DNA of 64,000 nucleotides from Planktotalea sp. (GCF_018607995.1 NZ_JABBAL010000015.1:259078-323077), one strand, 5' to 3'; positions 46,443 through 57,064 are shown, counted from the stretch's first letter. A program made the numbers and translations. Notes: generated by a model from the sequence alone, not told the origin.

Positions 46443-48248
46443 ATGGCAGCTTATGAATATGAAACCCACGACTATGATGTTGTGGTGGTTGGTGCGGGTG
46501 GCGCAGGTTTGCGCGCGACGCTTGGCATGGCGGAGCAGGGCCTGCGTACAGCTTGTGTGACCAAGGTTTTCCCGACGCGTTCGCACACAGTCGCAGCACA
46601 AGGTGGCATTGCCGCGTCTTTGTCCAACATGGGCCCAGATAACTGGCAGTGGCATATGTATGACACCGTCAAAGGCTCTGATTGGTTGGGTGATACCGAC
46701 GCGATGGAATACCTCGCGCGTGAAGCGCCCAAAGCGGTCTATGAGTTAGAGCACTATGGCGTTCCCTTTTCGCGCACGGAAGAGGGTAAAATTTACCAAC
46801 GTCCTTTCGGCGGTCACACCACTGAATTTGGCGAAGGTCCACCCGTTCAGCGCACATGCGCCGCAGCGGACCGTACAGGTCACGCGATCCTACACACGCT
46901 CTATGGCCAATCCCTGAAAAACAATGCGGAATTCTACATTGAATACTTCGCCATTGATTTGATCATGTCCGAAGACGGCCAATGCCAAGGCGTTGTTTGC
47001 TGGAAGCTTGATGATGGCACGATGCATGTCTTCAATGCAAAGATGGTTGTGCTTGCGACGGGCGGCTATGGCCGCGCGTATTTTTCCGCGACGTCCGCAC
47101 ACACATGTACGGGCGATGGCGGCGGCATGGTCGCACGTCAGGGTCTTGCTTTGCAGGATATGGAGTTTGTTCAGTTCCACCCGACAGGGATTTACGGCTC
47201 CGGCTGTTTGATCACGGAAGGTGCGCGCGGGGAGGGCGGTTATCTCACTAACTCCGAGGGCGAGCGGTTCATGGAGCGCTACGCACCCAACTACAAAGAT
47301 CTCGCGCCGCGTGATTATGTATCGCGCTGTATGACGATGGAAATTCGTGAAGGGCGCGGTGTTGGTGCGGGTGGCGATCACATCCACCTGAACCTGTCAC
47401 ACTTGCCTGCTGATGCTCTGGCGGAACGCCTTCCAGGTATCTCTGAAAGCGCGAAGATTTTCGCAGGCGTGAACGTCAACAAGGAGCCAATTCCGGTTCT
47501 GCCGACGGTTCACTATAATATGGGTGGTATTCCGACGAACTACTTCGGCGAAGTTCTGAACCCGACAGCGAAAGATCCGAACGCCGTTGTTCCGGGCCTT
47601 ATGGCTGTTGGTGAAGCGGGCTGTGCGTCTGTGCACGGCGCGAACCGTCTTGGCTCCAACTCTCTGATCGACCTCGTGGTCTTTGGACGCGCCGCTGCGA
47701 TCCGCGCTGGTAAAGTTGTGGATGCTGAGGCAGCGCCTGCAGCCCTGAACCAAATCTCTGTTGATTTCGCCTTTGATCGCTTTGATGGCCTACGTAACGC
47801 GAGTGGCGCAACGCCAACTGCTGAAGTGCGCCTTGAAATGCAAAAAACCATGCAAGAAGACGCAGCGGTCTTCCGCACCGATAAAACGCTGAAAGAAGGC
47901 GTAGAAAAGATGACGAACGTCGCGTCGAAAGTGGATGATTTGAAAGTGACGGATCGCTCTTTGGTGTGGAATTCTGATCTGATGGAAACGCTTGAGCTGA
48001 CAAACCTGATGCCAAACGCATTGGCGACGATTTTTGGTGCGGAAGCGCGTAAAGAAAGCCGCGGCGCACATGCGCATGAGGATTACGCGACGCGTGATGA
48101 TGAAAACTGGCGCGTGCACACGATCAGCCGTGTCGATGGGAAGGATGTCGAACTGACGCATCGTCCTGTAGTCACCGATCCACTTACGACTGAAGCTGAA
48201 GGCGGCATCAGCCTCAAGAAAATCGCCCCAAAAGAGCGGACTTTCTAA
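46443..48248 (+). CDS. sdhA: succinate dehydrogenase flavoprotein subunit
   Basis: 601 aa, complete. Oxidises succinate to fumarate with covalent FAD. FAD motif [23 protein letters not shown]-linked histidine in [15 protein letters not shown]; active-site regions [20 protein letters not shown] and [14 protein letters not shown]-terminal HRPVVTDPL. Its stop overlaps the next ATG by one base (TAATG). Confidence 0.97.
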   Translation: MAAYEYETHDYDVVVVGAGGAGLRATLGMAEQGLRTACVTKVFPTRSHTVAAQGGIAASLSNMGPDNWQWHMYDTVKGSDWLGDTDAMEYLAREAPKAVYELEHYGVPFSRTEEGKIYQRPFGGHTTEFGEGPPVQRTCAAADRTGHAILHTLYGQSLKNNAEFYIEYFAIDLIMSEDGQCQGVVCWKLDDGTMHVFNAKMVVLATGGYGRAYFSATSAHTCTGDGGGMVARQGLALQDMEFVQFHPTGIYGSGCLITEGARGEGGYLTNSEGERFMERYAPNYKDLAPRDYVSRCMTMEIREGRGVGAGGDHIHLNLSHLPADALAERLPGISESAKIFAGVNVNKEPIPVLPTVHYNMGGIPTNYFGEVLNPTAKDPNAVVPGLMAVGEAGCASVHGANRLGSNSLIDLVVFGRAAAIRAGKVVDAEAAPAALNQISVDFAFDRFDGLRNASGATPTAEVRLEMQKTMQEDAAVFRTDKTLKEGVEKMTNVASKVDDLKVTDRSLVWNSDLMETLELTNLMPNALATIFGAEARKESRGAHAHEDYATRDDENWRVHTISRVDGKDVELTHRPVVTDPLTTEAEGGISLKKIAPKERTF

Positions 48249-48565
48249 TGCGGGCTTTGCAAGAAATTTCAATCGCAACCACCCTTGGTGCCTGTGTGCA
48301 AGCAAATGACGCCGCTTACACAGTTGCGCGCAACACGGTGAAAACTGCGGTGAACGGTGTTGTTGCGCAAAAGTTTCCAGGCGTGAATGCAGCCTCGATC
48401 ACAGACTGGGTGATAGACAATGCGTCGCGGGTAGAGATCTTCGAAATCGTCAAAGCTGGTGCGACAGGCGTCACGCCCGCGACTGTCGAAACTGTAACAA
48501 CAATCGCATCGCCCCCTGAAACGGTGCAGTGCATTTCTAAAAACGGCCTTGGCCTGTTTTTGTAA
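48248..48565 (+). CDS. small lipoprotein-like gene between sdhA and sdhB
   Basis: 105 aa. Short N-terminal hydrophobic stretch ending LGAC (C16, possible lipidation site), then VNGVVAQKFPGVNAASITDW and TVETVTTIASPPETVQCISKNGL with a second cysteine. A gene of this type between sdhA and sdhB is common in Rhodobacterales; function unknown. It is translationally coupled to sdhA and ends 13 bases before sdhB. The signal region is weak ([16 protein letters not shown]), so export is uncertain. Confidence 0.72.
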   Translation: MRALQEISIATTLGACVQANDAAYTVARNTVKTAVNGVVAQKFPGVNAASITDWVIDNASRVEIFEIVKAGATGVTPATVETVTTIASPPETVQCISKNGLGLFL

Positions 48566-48577
48566 AGGAGTGAGACG

Positions 48578-49357
48578 ATGGTACAACTGGCCCTCCCCAA
48601 GAATTCCCGCATGACGACTGGCAAAACGTGGCCAAAGCCTGAAGGCGCGAACAACATTCGCAAGCTGCAGATTTATCGCTGGAATCCCGATGATGGCAAA
48701 AACCCGTCAGTGGACACCTATTGGGTCGACATGGACAACTGCGGCCCGATGATTTTGGACGCGCTGATCAAGATCAAGAACGAGATTGATCCGACGCTGA
48801 CATTCCGCCGTTCGTGCCGTGAAGGGATTTGTGGCTCCTGCGCGATGAACATCGATGGGATCAACACACTTGCGTGCATTTATGGCATGGATGAAGTGAA
48901 GGGCGATGTGAAAATATACCCGCTCCCACACATGCCTGTGGTGAAAGATTTGATCCCGGACCTGACGCATTTCTATGCGCAGCACGCGTCGATCATGCCC
49001 TGGCTTGAGACAAAGACAAATCGCCCAGCGAAAGAGTGGAAGCAATCTATCGGGGATCGCAAGAAACTTGACGGTCTCTATGAGTGCGTTATGTGCGCGT
49101 GCTGCTCTACATCTTGCCCGTCCTACTGGTGGAATGGCGATCGCTATCTTGGACCGGCTGCATTGCTGCACGCATATCGCTGGATTATCGACAGCCGCGA
49201 CGAAGCGACGGGTGAGCGTTTGGATGAACTCGAAGATCCATTCAAGCTTTATCGCTGCCACACGATTATGAACTGCGCGAAGACTTGCCCTAAGGGTCTT
49301 AACCCCGCGCTCGCAATCGCAGAGATCAAGAAAATGATGGTCGAGCGCACCGTTTAA
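48578..49357 (+). CDS. sdhB: succinate dehydrogenase iron-sulfur subunit
   Basis: 259 aa, complete. Carries three Fe-S clusters from flavin to quinone. 2Fe-2[20 protein letters not shown]; 4Fe-4[17 protein letters not shown]; 3Fe-4[32 protein letters not shown] before the ATG. Last gene of the sdh operon, followed by a strong hairpin terminator. Confidence 0.97.
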   Translation: MVQLALPKNSRMTTGKTWPKPEGANNIRKLQIYRWNPDDGKNPSVDTYWVDMDNCGPMILDALIKIKNEIDPTLTFRRSCREGICGSCAMNIDGINTLACIYGMDEVKGDVKIYPLPHMPVVKDLIPDLTHFYAQHASIMPWLETKTNRPAKEWKQSIGDRKKLDGLYECVMCACCSTSCPSYWWNGDRYLGPAALLHAYRWIIDSRDEATGERLDELEDPFKLYRCHTIMNCAKTCPKGLNPALAIAEIKKMMVERTV

Positions 49358-49387
49358 GCGCAAGAGTATTTCTAGAAATACCATACT

Positions 49388-49416
49388 AACCCGTTGCGCT
49401 TTGGTGCAGCGGGTTT
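49388..49416 (+). terminator. rho-independent terminator of the sdh operon
   Basis: Twelve-pair stem AACCCGTTGCGC / GTGCAGCGGGTT (two G-T wobbles) with loop TTTG, followed by a short T run (TTCTG). It lies 31 bases past the sdhB stop. Confidence 0.8.
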
Positions 49417-49444
49417 TCTGATGCCTCTAATGAGGGAGCGTAAA

Positions 49445-50290
49445 ATGCCAAACCAACCAAGCGATGCCGAAGATCGACGCAACATTGGGCCTGTCGTATG
49501 CTATCCTGTTGCCGGTTTGCCAAAGCGGGATATGGCGCTTTACAGCGAAGCCCGCGAAGATGCTGTGAAGGTTGATGAGGTACAGGTGCCTGCGCGTGAT
49601 GCGCGCACGTTTCACGCGCCCGTGGGCCATTTCTTTCGCATCTCGTGCCCCGATGGCCCTCAAGTGGGCGATCTAAATCTATGGAATGCAAATGATCTGA
49701 GCGAGCGTTTTTATTCCGGCAAAACGCGGGCGCTGCATGGCACGCATATCACCACCGCTCAGAGCATGTGGAGTTCTCTTCCCACCCTGCGACCTATGGC
49801 AATAATCACGACAGACACGCTTGAGTGGTATGGCATCGATCCCTATGGCGGCTCTGTGCACGATGTGATCGGCACGCGCTGCGATCCCTACACGGGCAAT
49901 CTACTGTCTGGAACGCAATATCACCATTGCTGTCATTCGAACCTGACGCGTGCTTTGGCGGATCACCTTGGCGTTTCCCTGAAAGAAGCAGAACCGCATG
50001 TGCATGATGTGCTCAACGTTTTCATGTGTACTGGGTTTACGCGCGATACTGGTCAGTATTTCATGAAATCCAGCCCTGTGCGGCCAGATGACTATCTGGA
50101 GTTTTTCGCCGAAATCGATTTGCTTGGCGCGCTCAGCGCTTGCCCCGGCGGGGATTGCTCAAGTGTTCATTCTAGCGACGAGGCGCAATGCCATCCACTG
50201 TTGGTCGAAGTGTTCAAGCCAGAAGCCGACGCGCTGATAGGGTGGGCGTCGCCGCAACCAAACGGGTACGACGGCACGCACGGGCGTTAG
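49445..50290 (+). CDS. DUF1989 (urea carboxylase-associated) family protein
   Basis: 281 aa. DUF1989 family, related to the small proteins that accompany urea carboxylase. Blocks seen: [40 protein letters not shown], and a cysteine/histidine-rich stretch [16 protein letters not shown] plus [16 protein letters not shown] that may bind metal. No urea carboxylase gene is near, so the substrate is unknown. ATG 49445 is chosen because GAGGGAG lies six bases upstream; starts at 49394-49424 overlap the sdh terminator. Convergent overlap of four bases with deoD. Confidence 0.8.
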   Translation: MPNQPSDAEDRRNIGPVVCYPVAGLPKRDMALYSEAREDAVKVDEVQVPARDARTFHAPVGHFFRISCPDGPQVGDLNLWNANDLSERFYSGKTRALHGTHITTAQSMWSSLPTLRPMAIITTDTLEWYGIDPYGGSVHDVIGTRCDPYTGNLLSGTQYHHCCHSNLTRALADHLGVSLKEAEPHVHDVLNVFMCTGFTRDTGQYFMKSSPVRPDDYLEFFAEIDLLGALSACPGGDCSSVHSSDEAQCHPLLVEVFKPEADALIGWASPQPNGYDGTHGR

Positions 50291-50991
50291 GCGAAAGCCG
50301 CTTCCAAAGCGATTTCTAACATTTCGCCAAAGCTGCTTTCGCGGTCTTCAGAGGGCAAAGCGTCACCAGTGATCAAGTGATCCGACACTGTCAGCACTGC
50401 CAAGGCGCGTGCGTCATAGCGGGCTGCAAGCGTGTAAAGTTCTGCCGCTTCCATTTCCACACCTAGGATGCCATGGCGGGTCATCTGCTCATTTAGATCT
50501 GGGCGCTCATCGTAGAAAACATCCGCTGAATAGATGCCGCCAATATGGGTCTTCGTGCCCTTTGCTTCGGCGGCTGTTACAGCTGCGCGCAACAATCCCC
50601 AGTCCGCACACGGCGCGTAGTTTAACTCTTTGAAAAACCCCAACGAAGGCGTGGAGAGCGTCGAAGACGTCATCGCGATAATCACGTCGCGGATTCCGAC
50701 ATAAGGCTGCATCGCTCCGCAAGACCCGATGCGGATCAAGGTCTTTGCACCATAATCTTTCAGCAATTCATTGGCATAGATCGACAGCGATGGCATGCCC
50801 ATACCGCTGCCTTGGATTGTGACGCGGTTGCCTTTCCAAGTGCCTGTAAAACCCAGCATTCCGCGCACTTCGTTTACAAGCTCTGCGTCCTCAAGAAACG
50901 TCTCAGCCGCCCATTTCGCACGGTAGGGATCACCGGGCATAAGGACGGTTTCAGCGATTTGGCCTTTGTCGGCACCGATATGAATGGTCAT
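50287..50991 (-). CDS. deoD: purine-nucleoside phosphorylase, hexameric type
   Basis: 234 aa, complete. Cleaves purine (deoxy)nucleosides to base and (deoxy)ribose-1-phosphate. DeoD pattern: [36 protein letters not shown] for phosphate and ribose, [13 protein letters not shown], and SDHLITGD with the catalytic Asp. ABC permeases of the nucleoside/basic-membrane-protein class at the right end of the window may supply nucleosides, but they are not adjacent. Followed by a GNAT gene with a gap of nine bases. Confidence 0.93.
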   Translation of the reverse strand: MTIHIGADKGQIAETVLMPGDPYRAKWAAETFLEDAELVNEVRGMLGFTGTWKGNRVTIQGSGMGMPSLSIYANELLKDYGAKTLIRIGSCGAMQPYVGIRDVIIAMTSSTLSTPSLGFFKELNYAPCADWGLLRAAVTAAEAKGTKTHIGGIYSADVFYDERPDLNEQMTRHGILGVEMEAAELYTLAARYDARALAVLTVSDHLITGDALPSEDRESSFGEMLEIALEAAFA

Positions 50992-51000
50992 GGGTGAGTC

Positions 51001-51447
51001 CTAACGTTTGTATTGTAAGAATTCGGTTTTGCTTGCGAGGCGGTCATAAAGTTGGCGCGCTGTTGCGTTGAATTCTTGCGTCATCCAATAGACCGTCGGC
51101 GTCTCGCCTTGATCGGCCACATCGTAAACATGTTCAATCAAAGCGCGCCCAATGCCTTTGCCGCGCACAGATGGATCAGCGTAGAGATCTTGCAGGTAGA
51201 TGACGTCTTCAATCTTCCAGTTGTGCGGATGATAAATCCAATGGACGAGGCCGACAGGTTTGCCATCGCTAAACGCCAAAGCGGCGCTTTGCGCGGTATT
51301 TGCAGGGTCAATTAGACGCTCGAATGTGGTCGCATAGACCTCTTCGGGAACGCTGCTTTCATAAAATTCGAGATACGCATTCCAAAGACGGCGCCAATCG
51401 GCTTCGTCGCTTTTCTTAAGTAGGCGGATGGTGAGAGTGTTTGTCAT
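51001..51447 (-). CDS. GNAT family N-acetyltransferase
   Basis: 148 aa. GNAT fold with motif A YLQDLYADPSVRGKGIGRAL (R/Q-x2-G-x-G/A for acetyl-CoA) near residues 85-105, and YWMTQEFNATARQLYDRLA near the C-terminus. The ATG at 51447 (MTNTLTIRLLKKSDEADW) is preferred to one at 51483, which lies only 1 base from ecm and precedes the homology. Substrate unknown. It lies between ecm and deoD on the same strand. Confidence 0.82.
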   Translation of the reverse strand: MTNTLTIRLLKKSDEADWRRLWNAYLEFYESSVPEEVYATTFERLIDPANTAQSAALAFSDGKPVGLVHWIYHPHNWKIEDVIYLQDLYADPSVRGKGIGRALIEHVYDVADQGETPTVYWMTQEFNATARQLYDRLASKTEFLQYKR

Positions 51448-51483
51448 GCGCTGGACGGTAGAACCGCCCTGTGGCAGGGTCAA

Positions 51484-53463
51484 TCACTCAGCCGCAATCG
51501 CGTTGGGATCAGCAAGCGTGACGATATCTTTCATGATCGCATTCAGTTCGAAATCTTTGGGCGTGTAGACCCGTGCAACACCCATCGCGCGCAAACGCTC
51601 AGCGTCGTCATCTGGGATGATGCCGCCAACGATCACGGGGGTGTCGCCAAGCTCCGCATCGCGCATGCGTTTCATCAGGTCTTCGACTAATGGGATGTGA
51701 CTGCCAGAAAGGATCGATAGCCCGACCACATGTGCTTTGGTCTTAATCGCTGAGGCGACAAGCTCTTCAGGCGTCAAACGAATACCATCGTATTCGATAT
51801 CCATACCGCAATCGCGTGCACGGAACGCAATCTGCTCGGATCCATTGGAGTGCCCATCAAGACCTGGTTTGCCCACAAGGAACTTAAGGCGACGACCAAG
51901 TTTATCGCTGACCACGTTCACAGCCTCACGGATATCGTCGAGCCCTTCTGTCTTATTCGACACGGATGCGGAGACGCCTGTCGGGCCGCGATATTCACCG
52001 TGGACTTTGCGCATTTCGGTGGCCCATTCGCCAGTGGTGACGCCAGCTTTCGCAGCTTGGATGGAGGCAGGCATTACGTTTTCGCCCTTCCTTGATGCCT
52101 CTCGCAAGTTTGAGAGCGCGGTTTGCACAGCTTGGGCATCGCGATTGGCTTTCCAATCGTTTAGACGCGCAATTTGCTCGTCTTCAACCGTGGGATCCAC
52201 GACCATGATGCCGCCATCTTCTGTTTGCAATGGTGATTGCTCACCTTGCTGCCATTTGTTTACGCCCACGACGATGGTTTCATTGCGCTCGATCTTGTTG
52301 AGGCGATCCGCGTTGGAATCCACCAGACGCGACTTCATGTAATCAATCGCATCAATGGCACCACCCATGGAACTAAGGTTCGCAAGCTCCGCACGCGCGC
52401 CAGACTTGAGCTCTTCTACTTTGCGTTCCACGGCAGGGTTTTGGTCAAACAGGTCATCGAATTCCAACAAGTCCGTTTCATAGGCCAGGATTTGTTGCAT
52501 GCGCATCGACCATTGCTGATCCCAAGGACGCGGCAAGCCAAGTGCTTCGTTCCATGCGGGGAGTTGCACGGCGCGGGCGCGGGCATTCTTGGACAAGGTC
52601 ACGGCCAGCATTTCTAAGAGGATCCGGTAGACGTTGTTCTCTGGTTGCTGCTCGGTCAAACCAAGCGAGTTGACCTGAACACCGTATCGAAAGCGGCGCA
52701 TCTTTGGGTCTTGAACGCCATAACGCTCCAGACAAATTTCATCCCATAGATCTACGAAAGCGCGCATCTTGCACATCTCAGTGACAAACCGAATGCCCGC
52801 ATTCACAAAGAAAGAAATACGCCCAACAAGGGTTGGGAAGTCTTCGGCAGGAACGCGCGGGCGGAGTTCATCGAGAACGGCTGTGGCGGTTGCCAAGGCG
52901 AAGGCCAGCTCTTGTTCTGGCGTCGCGCCTGCCTCTTGCAAGTGATAGGAACACACGTTCATCGGGTTCCATTGGGGGATGTTCGTGTAGCAATATTCGG
53001 CCACATCCGCGATCATCTTAAGGCTGGGTTTTGGTGGGCAGATATATGTACCGCGCGACAGGTATTCTTTGATCAGATCGTTCTGCACGGTGCCTTGCAG
53101 CTTGGATACATCCGCGCCTTGCTCTTCTGCAGCGGCCACATAGAGAGCAAGCAACCAAGGGGCGGTCGCGTTGATCGTCATCGATGTGTTCATATCCTCA
53201 AGCGGGATTTGATCGAACAACGTGCGCATATCACCAAGGTGGCAAACGGGCACGCCAACTTTGCCCACTTCACCGCGAGCGAGCACATGATCGCTGTCAT
53301 ATCCTGTTTGCGTTGGAAGATCGAAAGCGACTGATAGACCGGTCTGACCTTTTGCTAAGTTCCCACGGTATAACGCGTTGGAAGCTTTCGCCGTTGAGTG
53401 ACCCGCGTAGGTCCGAATGAGCCAAGGGCGATCTTTTTTAGCAGCAGGTTGTGTATCAGTCAT
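51484..53463 (-). CDS. ecm: ethylmalonyl-CoA mutase
   Basis: 659 aa B12-dependent mutase (MeaA-like) converting (2R)-ethylmalonyl-CoA to (2S)-methylsuccinyl-CoA. N-terminal TIM barrel (about 10-530) with RTYAGHSTAKASNALYRGNL and the substrate block FDLPTQTGYDSDH. C-terminal cobalamin domain (about 535-650) with the DxHxxG motif in GLDGHSNGSEQIAFRARD and GLSILSGSH. Size and the YAGHSTA start fit Ecm rather than methylmalonyl-CoA mutase. The upstream gap is AT-rich; no cobalamin riboswitch is visible there. Confidence 0.94.
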   Translation of the reverse strand: MTDTQPAAKKDRPWLIRTYAGHSTAKASNALYRGNLAKGQTGLSVAFDLPTQTGYDSDHVLARGEVGKVGVPVCHLGDMRTLFDQIPLEDMNTSMTINATAPWLLALYVAAAEEQGADVSKLQGTVQNDLIKEYLSRGTYICPPKPSLKMIADVAEYCYTNIPQWNPMNVCSYHLQEAGATPEQELAFALATATAVLDELRPRVPAEDFPTLVGRISFFVNAGIRFVTEMCKMRAFVDLWDEICLERYGVQDPKMRRFRYGVQVNSLGLTEQQPENNVYRILLEMLAVTLSKNARARAVQLPAWNEALGLPRPWDQQWSMRMQQILAYETDLLEFDDLFDQNPAVERKVEELKSGARAELANLSSMGGAIDAIDYMKSRLVDSNADRLNKIERNETIVVGVNKWQQGEQSPLQTEDGGIMVVDPTVEDEQIARLNDWKANRDAQAVQTALSNLREASRKGENVMPASIQAAKAGVTTGEWATEMRKVHGEYRGPTGVSASVSNKTEGLDDIREAVNVVSDKLGRRLKFLVGKPGLDGHSNGSEQIAFRARDCGMDIEYDGIRLTPEELVASAIKTKAHVVGLSILSGSHIPLVEDLMKRMRDAELGDTPVIVGGIIPDDDAERLRAMGVARVYTPKDFELNAIMKDIVTLADPNAIAAE

Positions 53464-53559
53464 GGCGCGCCCTCTTGAATTACTTGAGTAATTTTATTGC
53501 GTTTGGTAATGTATATGTGGAATTTTACGCAACTGTCAATTCGCCGCGTTGCGGCATTC

Positions 53560-54142
53560 TCAAGAATGCGAGTGCAGCGTAAAGCGCATTTCAGTTGCAC
53601 TTGAAAACCCGAAGAGATGTTTGAGCGGACCAAGCGTCTGTACTTTGCCAGCGATAAAGCCTTCGCGTTCATACAGTGCGCGTGCACGTGGATTGTTATC
53701 AATTACATCGAGACGCACGTCGCTACAGTTTCGCTGGTCAGCTTTGGTCTTGATCGCCTGCAGCAGTGCGCGGCCAAGCCCCATACCACGCGCATTCTGT
53801 GTGACGAAGATGCCATCCATCAACTGGGTTTCGCTTTTAAATTGCGTTCCAGCAATGACAGTAATGCAGTGCTCCATATGGCACCCATTGTACCGAACAC
53901 CGCGTGCTGGTCATCAAAATCACCGCGCCTTTACTCGTTTTAAAACCAACGACGCCCCAAAAGGGTCCCATTGGCATCACGCGCGCAAAGCGCGGCTCAG
54001 CGACGTGTGCTAGAAACTTCAGCGCTTTTGCCTCGGGGCTGAGGCCAATGGATAGTTTTGCACCGAAGTCTTCCCAAAACAGTGCTGCGACGATGGGACG
54101 CTCGGCGTCTGTGAACCCTTGAGTGATGCGAAAGCTCGACAT
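53560..54142 (-). pseudogene. GNAT acetyltransferase, frameshifted
   Basis: The 5' half starts MSSFRITQGFTDAERPIVAA at 54142 and runs through AEPRFARVMPMGPFWGVVGF, then degrades after GFKTSKGA. The 3' half in another frame has LMDGIFVTQNARGMGLGRAL and VRLDVIDNNPRARALYEREG, the GNAT acetyl-CoA and C-terminal motifs. The frames meet between 53837 and 53877, and part of the middle seems deleted compared with relatives. Two separate short genes are unlikely since neither is a full GNAT fold. Confidence 0.75.
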
Positions 54143-54213
54143 TTTCGAGATATCCTATGCGTGCTGATAAGAAACATATTTACCCTCGGGGCCCTTGCTG
54201 CAAGGGTCCGCGG

Positions 54214-55569
54214 ATGATGCAAACTGTTGAACTGCCGATTTGGCTCTTTATTTTGATCCTGTTTTTCGCAGTGGTTACCTTTGCATCCCATTTTTTGTTC
54301 CCGTCTGTGCGTTGGTTCTTTCGCCGCCGGATGGAGCGCGTCGTAAAGCGTGTGAACGAACGTCTAGAACGCCCGATTGAACCATTCAAATTGGCGCGGC
54401 GTTACGATATGATCCAACGCCTGATCTATGATCCTGAGGTAAGCCAAGCGATTGCAGATCACGCAAGGCGCAACAGCGTTCCTGAAAACGTAGCGTTCGA
54501 GCAAGCGCGCAAATATGCCCGCGAGATCGTCCCCTCCTTTAGTGCGACCGCGTATTTTGGCATCGCGATCCGAATTGCACGTGGGATGAGCAATGCGCTT
54601 TATCGTGTGCGCTTGGGCTATCATGATGACGCTGGGCTAAGCGCGCTCGACAAAGATGCAACGGTTGTTTTCGTGATGAACCACCGCTCCAACATGGATT
54701 ATGTTTTGGTCACTTATTTGGCGGCTGAGCGCTCTGCGCTTGCTTACGCAGTTGGGGAATGGGCGCGGGTTTGGCCGCTAAGCCGTTTGATCAAGGCAAT
54801 GGGTGCCTACTTTATCCGCCGCAAATCACGCGGGGACCTCTATCGACGGGTTTTGGCGCGCTATGTGCATCTGGCAACGCAAGCCGGGGTCACCCAAGCG
54901 ATGTTTCCTGAGGGTGGGCTATCCCTGGATGGGAAATTAGCACCGCCTAAACTGGGCTTGCTCAAATATATCACTGATGGTTACGCCGATGGCGACCGCG
55001 ATGTTCTATTCGTTCCCGTCGCTTTGAATTATGACAGGGTACTCGAAGATCGCATTCTGATGGCTGCGGATGCGGCGGGTACGCGTCGGTTTCGTGCGCG
55101 CATTGGTGTCGTGACCGGGTTTTTCGTCAAACAGCTTTGGCTGCGCATAAGCGGACGCTTTCATCGTTTCGGATATGCTGCGGTCAGTTTCGGTCCCGCT
55201 GTTTCGCTTAGCGCTCATGTTCAGACCCACGGTGCGCCGGATGCGGAGCAATTGGCGACAGAACTAATGCAAAGGATCGCGGATATCGTCCCTGTCGTTC
55301 CTGTACCCTTGCTGGCCTCCGTGATGCGCGACCGCGAAAGCGTGAAATGCGATGAATTGCCAGCGCTTTTGGATGTTGAGCTGAGCAAGTTGAATAGCGT
55401 GCATATTCATATGCCGCGTGGTGAGATTAGTTATGCTGTTGAAATTGCGCTCAAGCACCTGAGTGAACGCCGCATTTTACGAACAGAAGGCGATATGATT
55501 GTCGTTGATGAGAAGCAGCGTTTTGCGTTGCGCTATTATGCCAACTCCATTGCGCACTTGAAACGGTAG
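54214..55569 (+). CDS. PlsB-like / 1-acylglycerol-3-phosphate acyltransferase family membrane protein
   Basis: 451 aa. One N-terminal membrane helix (LPIWLFILILFFAVVTFASH), then a glycerolipid acyltransferase domain with H-x4-D in VMNHRSNMDYVLVTYLAAE, GAYFIRRKSRGDLYRRVLAR, FPEGGLSLDGK and FVPVALNYDRVLEDR. These four blocks are arranged as in PlsB-type glycerol-3-phosphate acyltransferases, though the protein is about half the size. The double ATG at 54214/54217 follows AAGGGTCC; the frame to 54157 is less likely. It is directly upstream of ccr, a conserved neighbourhood in Rhodobacterales. Confidence 0.82.
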   Translation: MMQTVELPIWLFILILFFAVVTFASHFLFPSVRWFFRRRMERVVKRVNERLERPIEPFKLARRYDMIQRLIYDPEVSQAIADHARRNSVPENVAFEQARKYAREIVPSFSATAYFGIAIRIARGMSNALYRVRLGYHDDAGLSALDKDATVVFVMNHRSNMDYVLVTYLAAERSALAYAVGEWARVWPLSRLIKAMGAYFIRRKSRGDLYRRVLARYVHLATQAGVTQAMFPEGGLSLDGKLAPPKLGLLKYITDGYADGDRDVLFVPVALNYDRVLEDRILMAADAAGTRRFRARIGVVTGFFVKQLWLRISGRFHRFGYAAVSFGPAVSLSAHVQTHGAPDAEQLATELMQRIADIVPVVPVPLLASVMRDRESVKCDELPALLDVELSKLNSVHIHMPRGEISYAVEIALKHLSERRILRTEGDMIVVDEKQRFALRYYANSIAHLKR

Positions 55570-55715
55570 TTTGCGTCTGCAGCATAAATGCTGCGGTTGC
55601 TGGGTTATAAAATTACTTAAATTGACTTTCTTTAGTTGCATTGTTGCGTGAAAATCTCTAACTCAGTTCGTGATACGGCGATTTTGCGCCGCAGCACTGT
55701 ATTGAGGAGGGCACC

Positions 55716-56999
55716 ATGGCTTTGAACACAGAGACTGGGATTGTGGCGTATGATGCGCCGGAGAAGGACCTGTATGAAATAGGCGAAATGCCCCCGCTCG
55801 GATATGTCCCGAAGAAGATGTATACATGGGCGATCCGCCGCGAACGCCATGGTGAGCCTGATACAGCAATGCAGCAGGAAGTGGTCGATGTTCCCGTACT
55901 TGATAGCCATGAAGTGCTTGTTCTCGTGATGGCCGCGGGCGTGAATTACAATGGTGTTTGGGCCTCTTTGGGTCAGCCGATTTCACCGTTTGATGGTCAT
56001 GGTAAACCCTTCCACATAGCGGGTTCTGATGCATCTGGCATCATTTGGGCCGTCGGTGACAAAGTCAAGCGTTGGAAAGTTGGCGATGAAGTCGTTATCC
56101 ACTGCAACCAAGACGATGGTGATGATGAGCATTGCAATGGCGGCGATCCGATGTATTCGCCAAGTCAGCGTATTTGGGGTTATGAAACGCCTGACGGCTC
56201 GTTCGCGCAGTTCACGAACGTGCAGGCGCAGCAACTAATGCACCGTCCTAAGCATCTGACGTGGGAAGAAGCGGCGTGTTATACGCTCACCCTCGCGACT
56301 GCGTACCGGATGCTATTTGGGCATGAGCCGCATGACTTGAAGCCGGGCCAAAACGTTCTTGTTTGGGGCGCATCTGGTGGTCTTGGATCCTATGCAATCC
56401 AGTTGATTAATACGGCTGGCGCAAATGCGATTGGCGTGATCTCAGATGAATCTAAGCGCGACTTTGTTATGGGCTTGGGTGCCAAAGGCGTGTTGAACCG
56501 CAAGGATTTCAACTGCTGGGGTCAACTGCCAACGGTGAACACGCCCAAATATGCAGATTGGTTCAAAGAAGCGCGCAGATTTGGCAAGGCGATCTGGGAC
56601 ATCACAGGTAAAGGAAACAACGTCGACATGGTGTTCGAACACCCGGGCGAAGCGACCTTCCCTGTCTCCACGTTTGTGGTGAAGAAGGGTGGCATGGTTG
56701 TCATCTGCGCGGGCACATCCGGCTTTAACCTGACGTTTGACGTACGCTATATGTGGATGCATCAGAAGCGTCTTCAGGGCAGCCACTTTGCACATCTCAA
56801 GCAGGCCTCCGCTGCGAACCAGTTGATGCTAGAACGTCGTCTTGATCCATGCATGTCTGAAGTGTTCGAATGGAATGATCTTCCCGAAGCTCACATGAAA
56901 ATGCTGCGCAACGAACACAAACCGGGCAATATGTCGGTTCTCGTGCAAGCGCCAAAGACGGGTCTGCGTACATTTGAGGATGCTCTATCTGCTAAATAG
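55716..56999 (+). CDS. ccrA: crotonyl-CoA carboxylase/reductase
   Basis: 427 aa, complete. NADPH-dependent reductive carboxylation of crotonyl-CoA to ethylmalonyl-CoA, the entry reaction of the ethylmalonyl-CoA pathway. MDR-superfamily enzyme: N-terminal YEIGEMPPLGYVPKKMYTWA, the VNYNGVWASLGQPISPFDGH block, cofactor motif VWGASGGLGSYAIQL and MVFEHPGEATFPVSTFVVKK. AGGAGGGCACC precedes the ATG. The preceding 146-base gap contains the inverted repeat GCAGCAT-AA-ATGCTGC at about 55580, either the end of the upstream transcript or an operator. Confidence 0.96.
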   Translation: MALNTETGIVAYDAPEKDLYEIGEMPPLGYVPKKMYTWAIRRERHGEPDTAMQQEVVDVPVLDSHEVLVLVMAAGVNYNGVWASLGQPISPFDGHGKPFHIAGSDASGIIWAVGDKVKRWKVGDEVVIHCNQDDGDDEHCNGGDPMYSPSQRIWGYETPDGSFAQFTNVQAQQLMHRPKHLTWEEAACYTLTLATAYRMLFGHEPHDLKPGQNVLVWGASGGLGSYAIQLINTAGANAIGVISDESKRDFVMGLGAKGVLNRKDFNCWGQLPTVNTPKYADWFKEARRFGKAIWDITGKGNNVDMVFEHPGEATFPVSTFVVKKGGMVVICAGTSGFNLTFDVRYMWMHQKRLQGSHFAHLKQASAANQLMLERRLDPCMSEVFEWNDLPEAHMKMLRNEHKPGNMSVLVQAPKTGLRTFEDALSAK

Positions 57000-57027
57000 G
57001 CTTTGGCTGTTTACAAATTGGAAACCA

Positions 57028-57064
57028 AAGCGCCCGTGAATCAGGTTTTTGATCGCGGGCGTTT
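57028..57064 (+). terminator. likely terminator after ccr
   Basis: Stem CGCCCG / CGGGCG with an inner ATCA / TGAT pair and a T-rich loop, followed by TTTCACGTTT. It lies about 30 bases past the ccr stop. Confidence 0.6.

Noticed and set aside
53464-53559. Cobalamin riboswitch upstream of ecm
   Set aside because: The gap is under 100 bases, AT-rich and without the B12-box or multi-helix structure.
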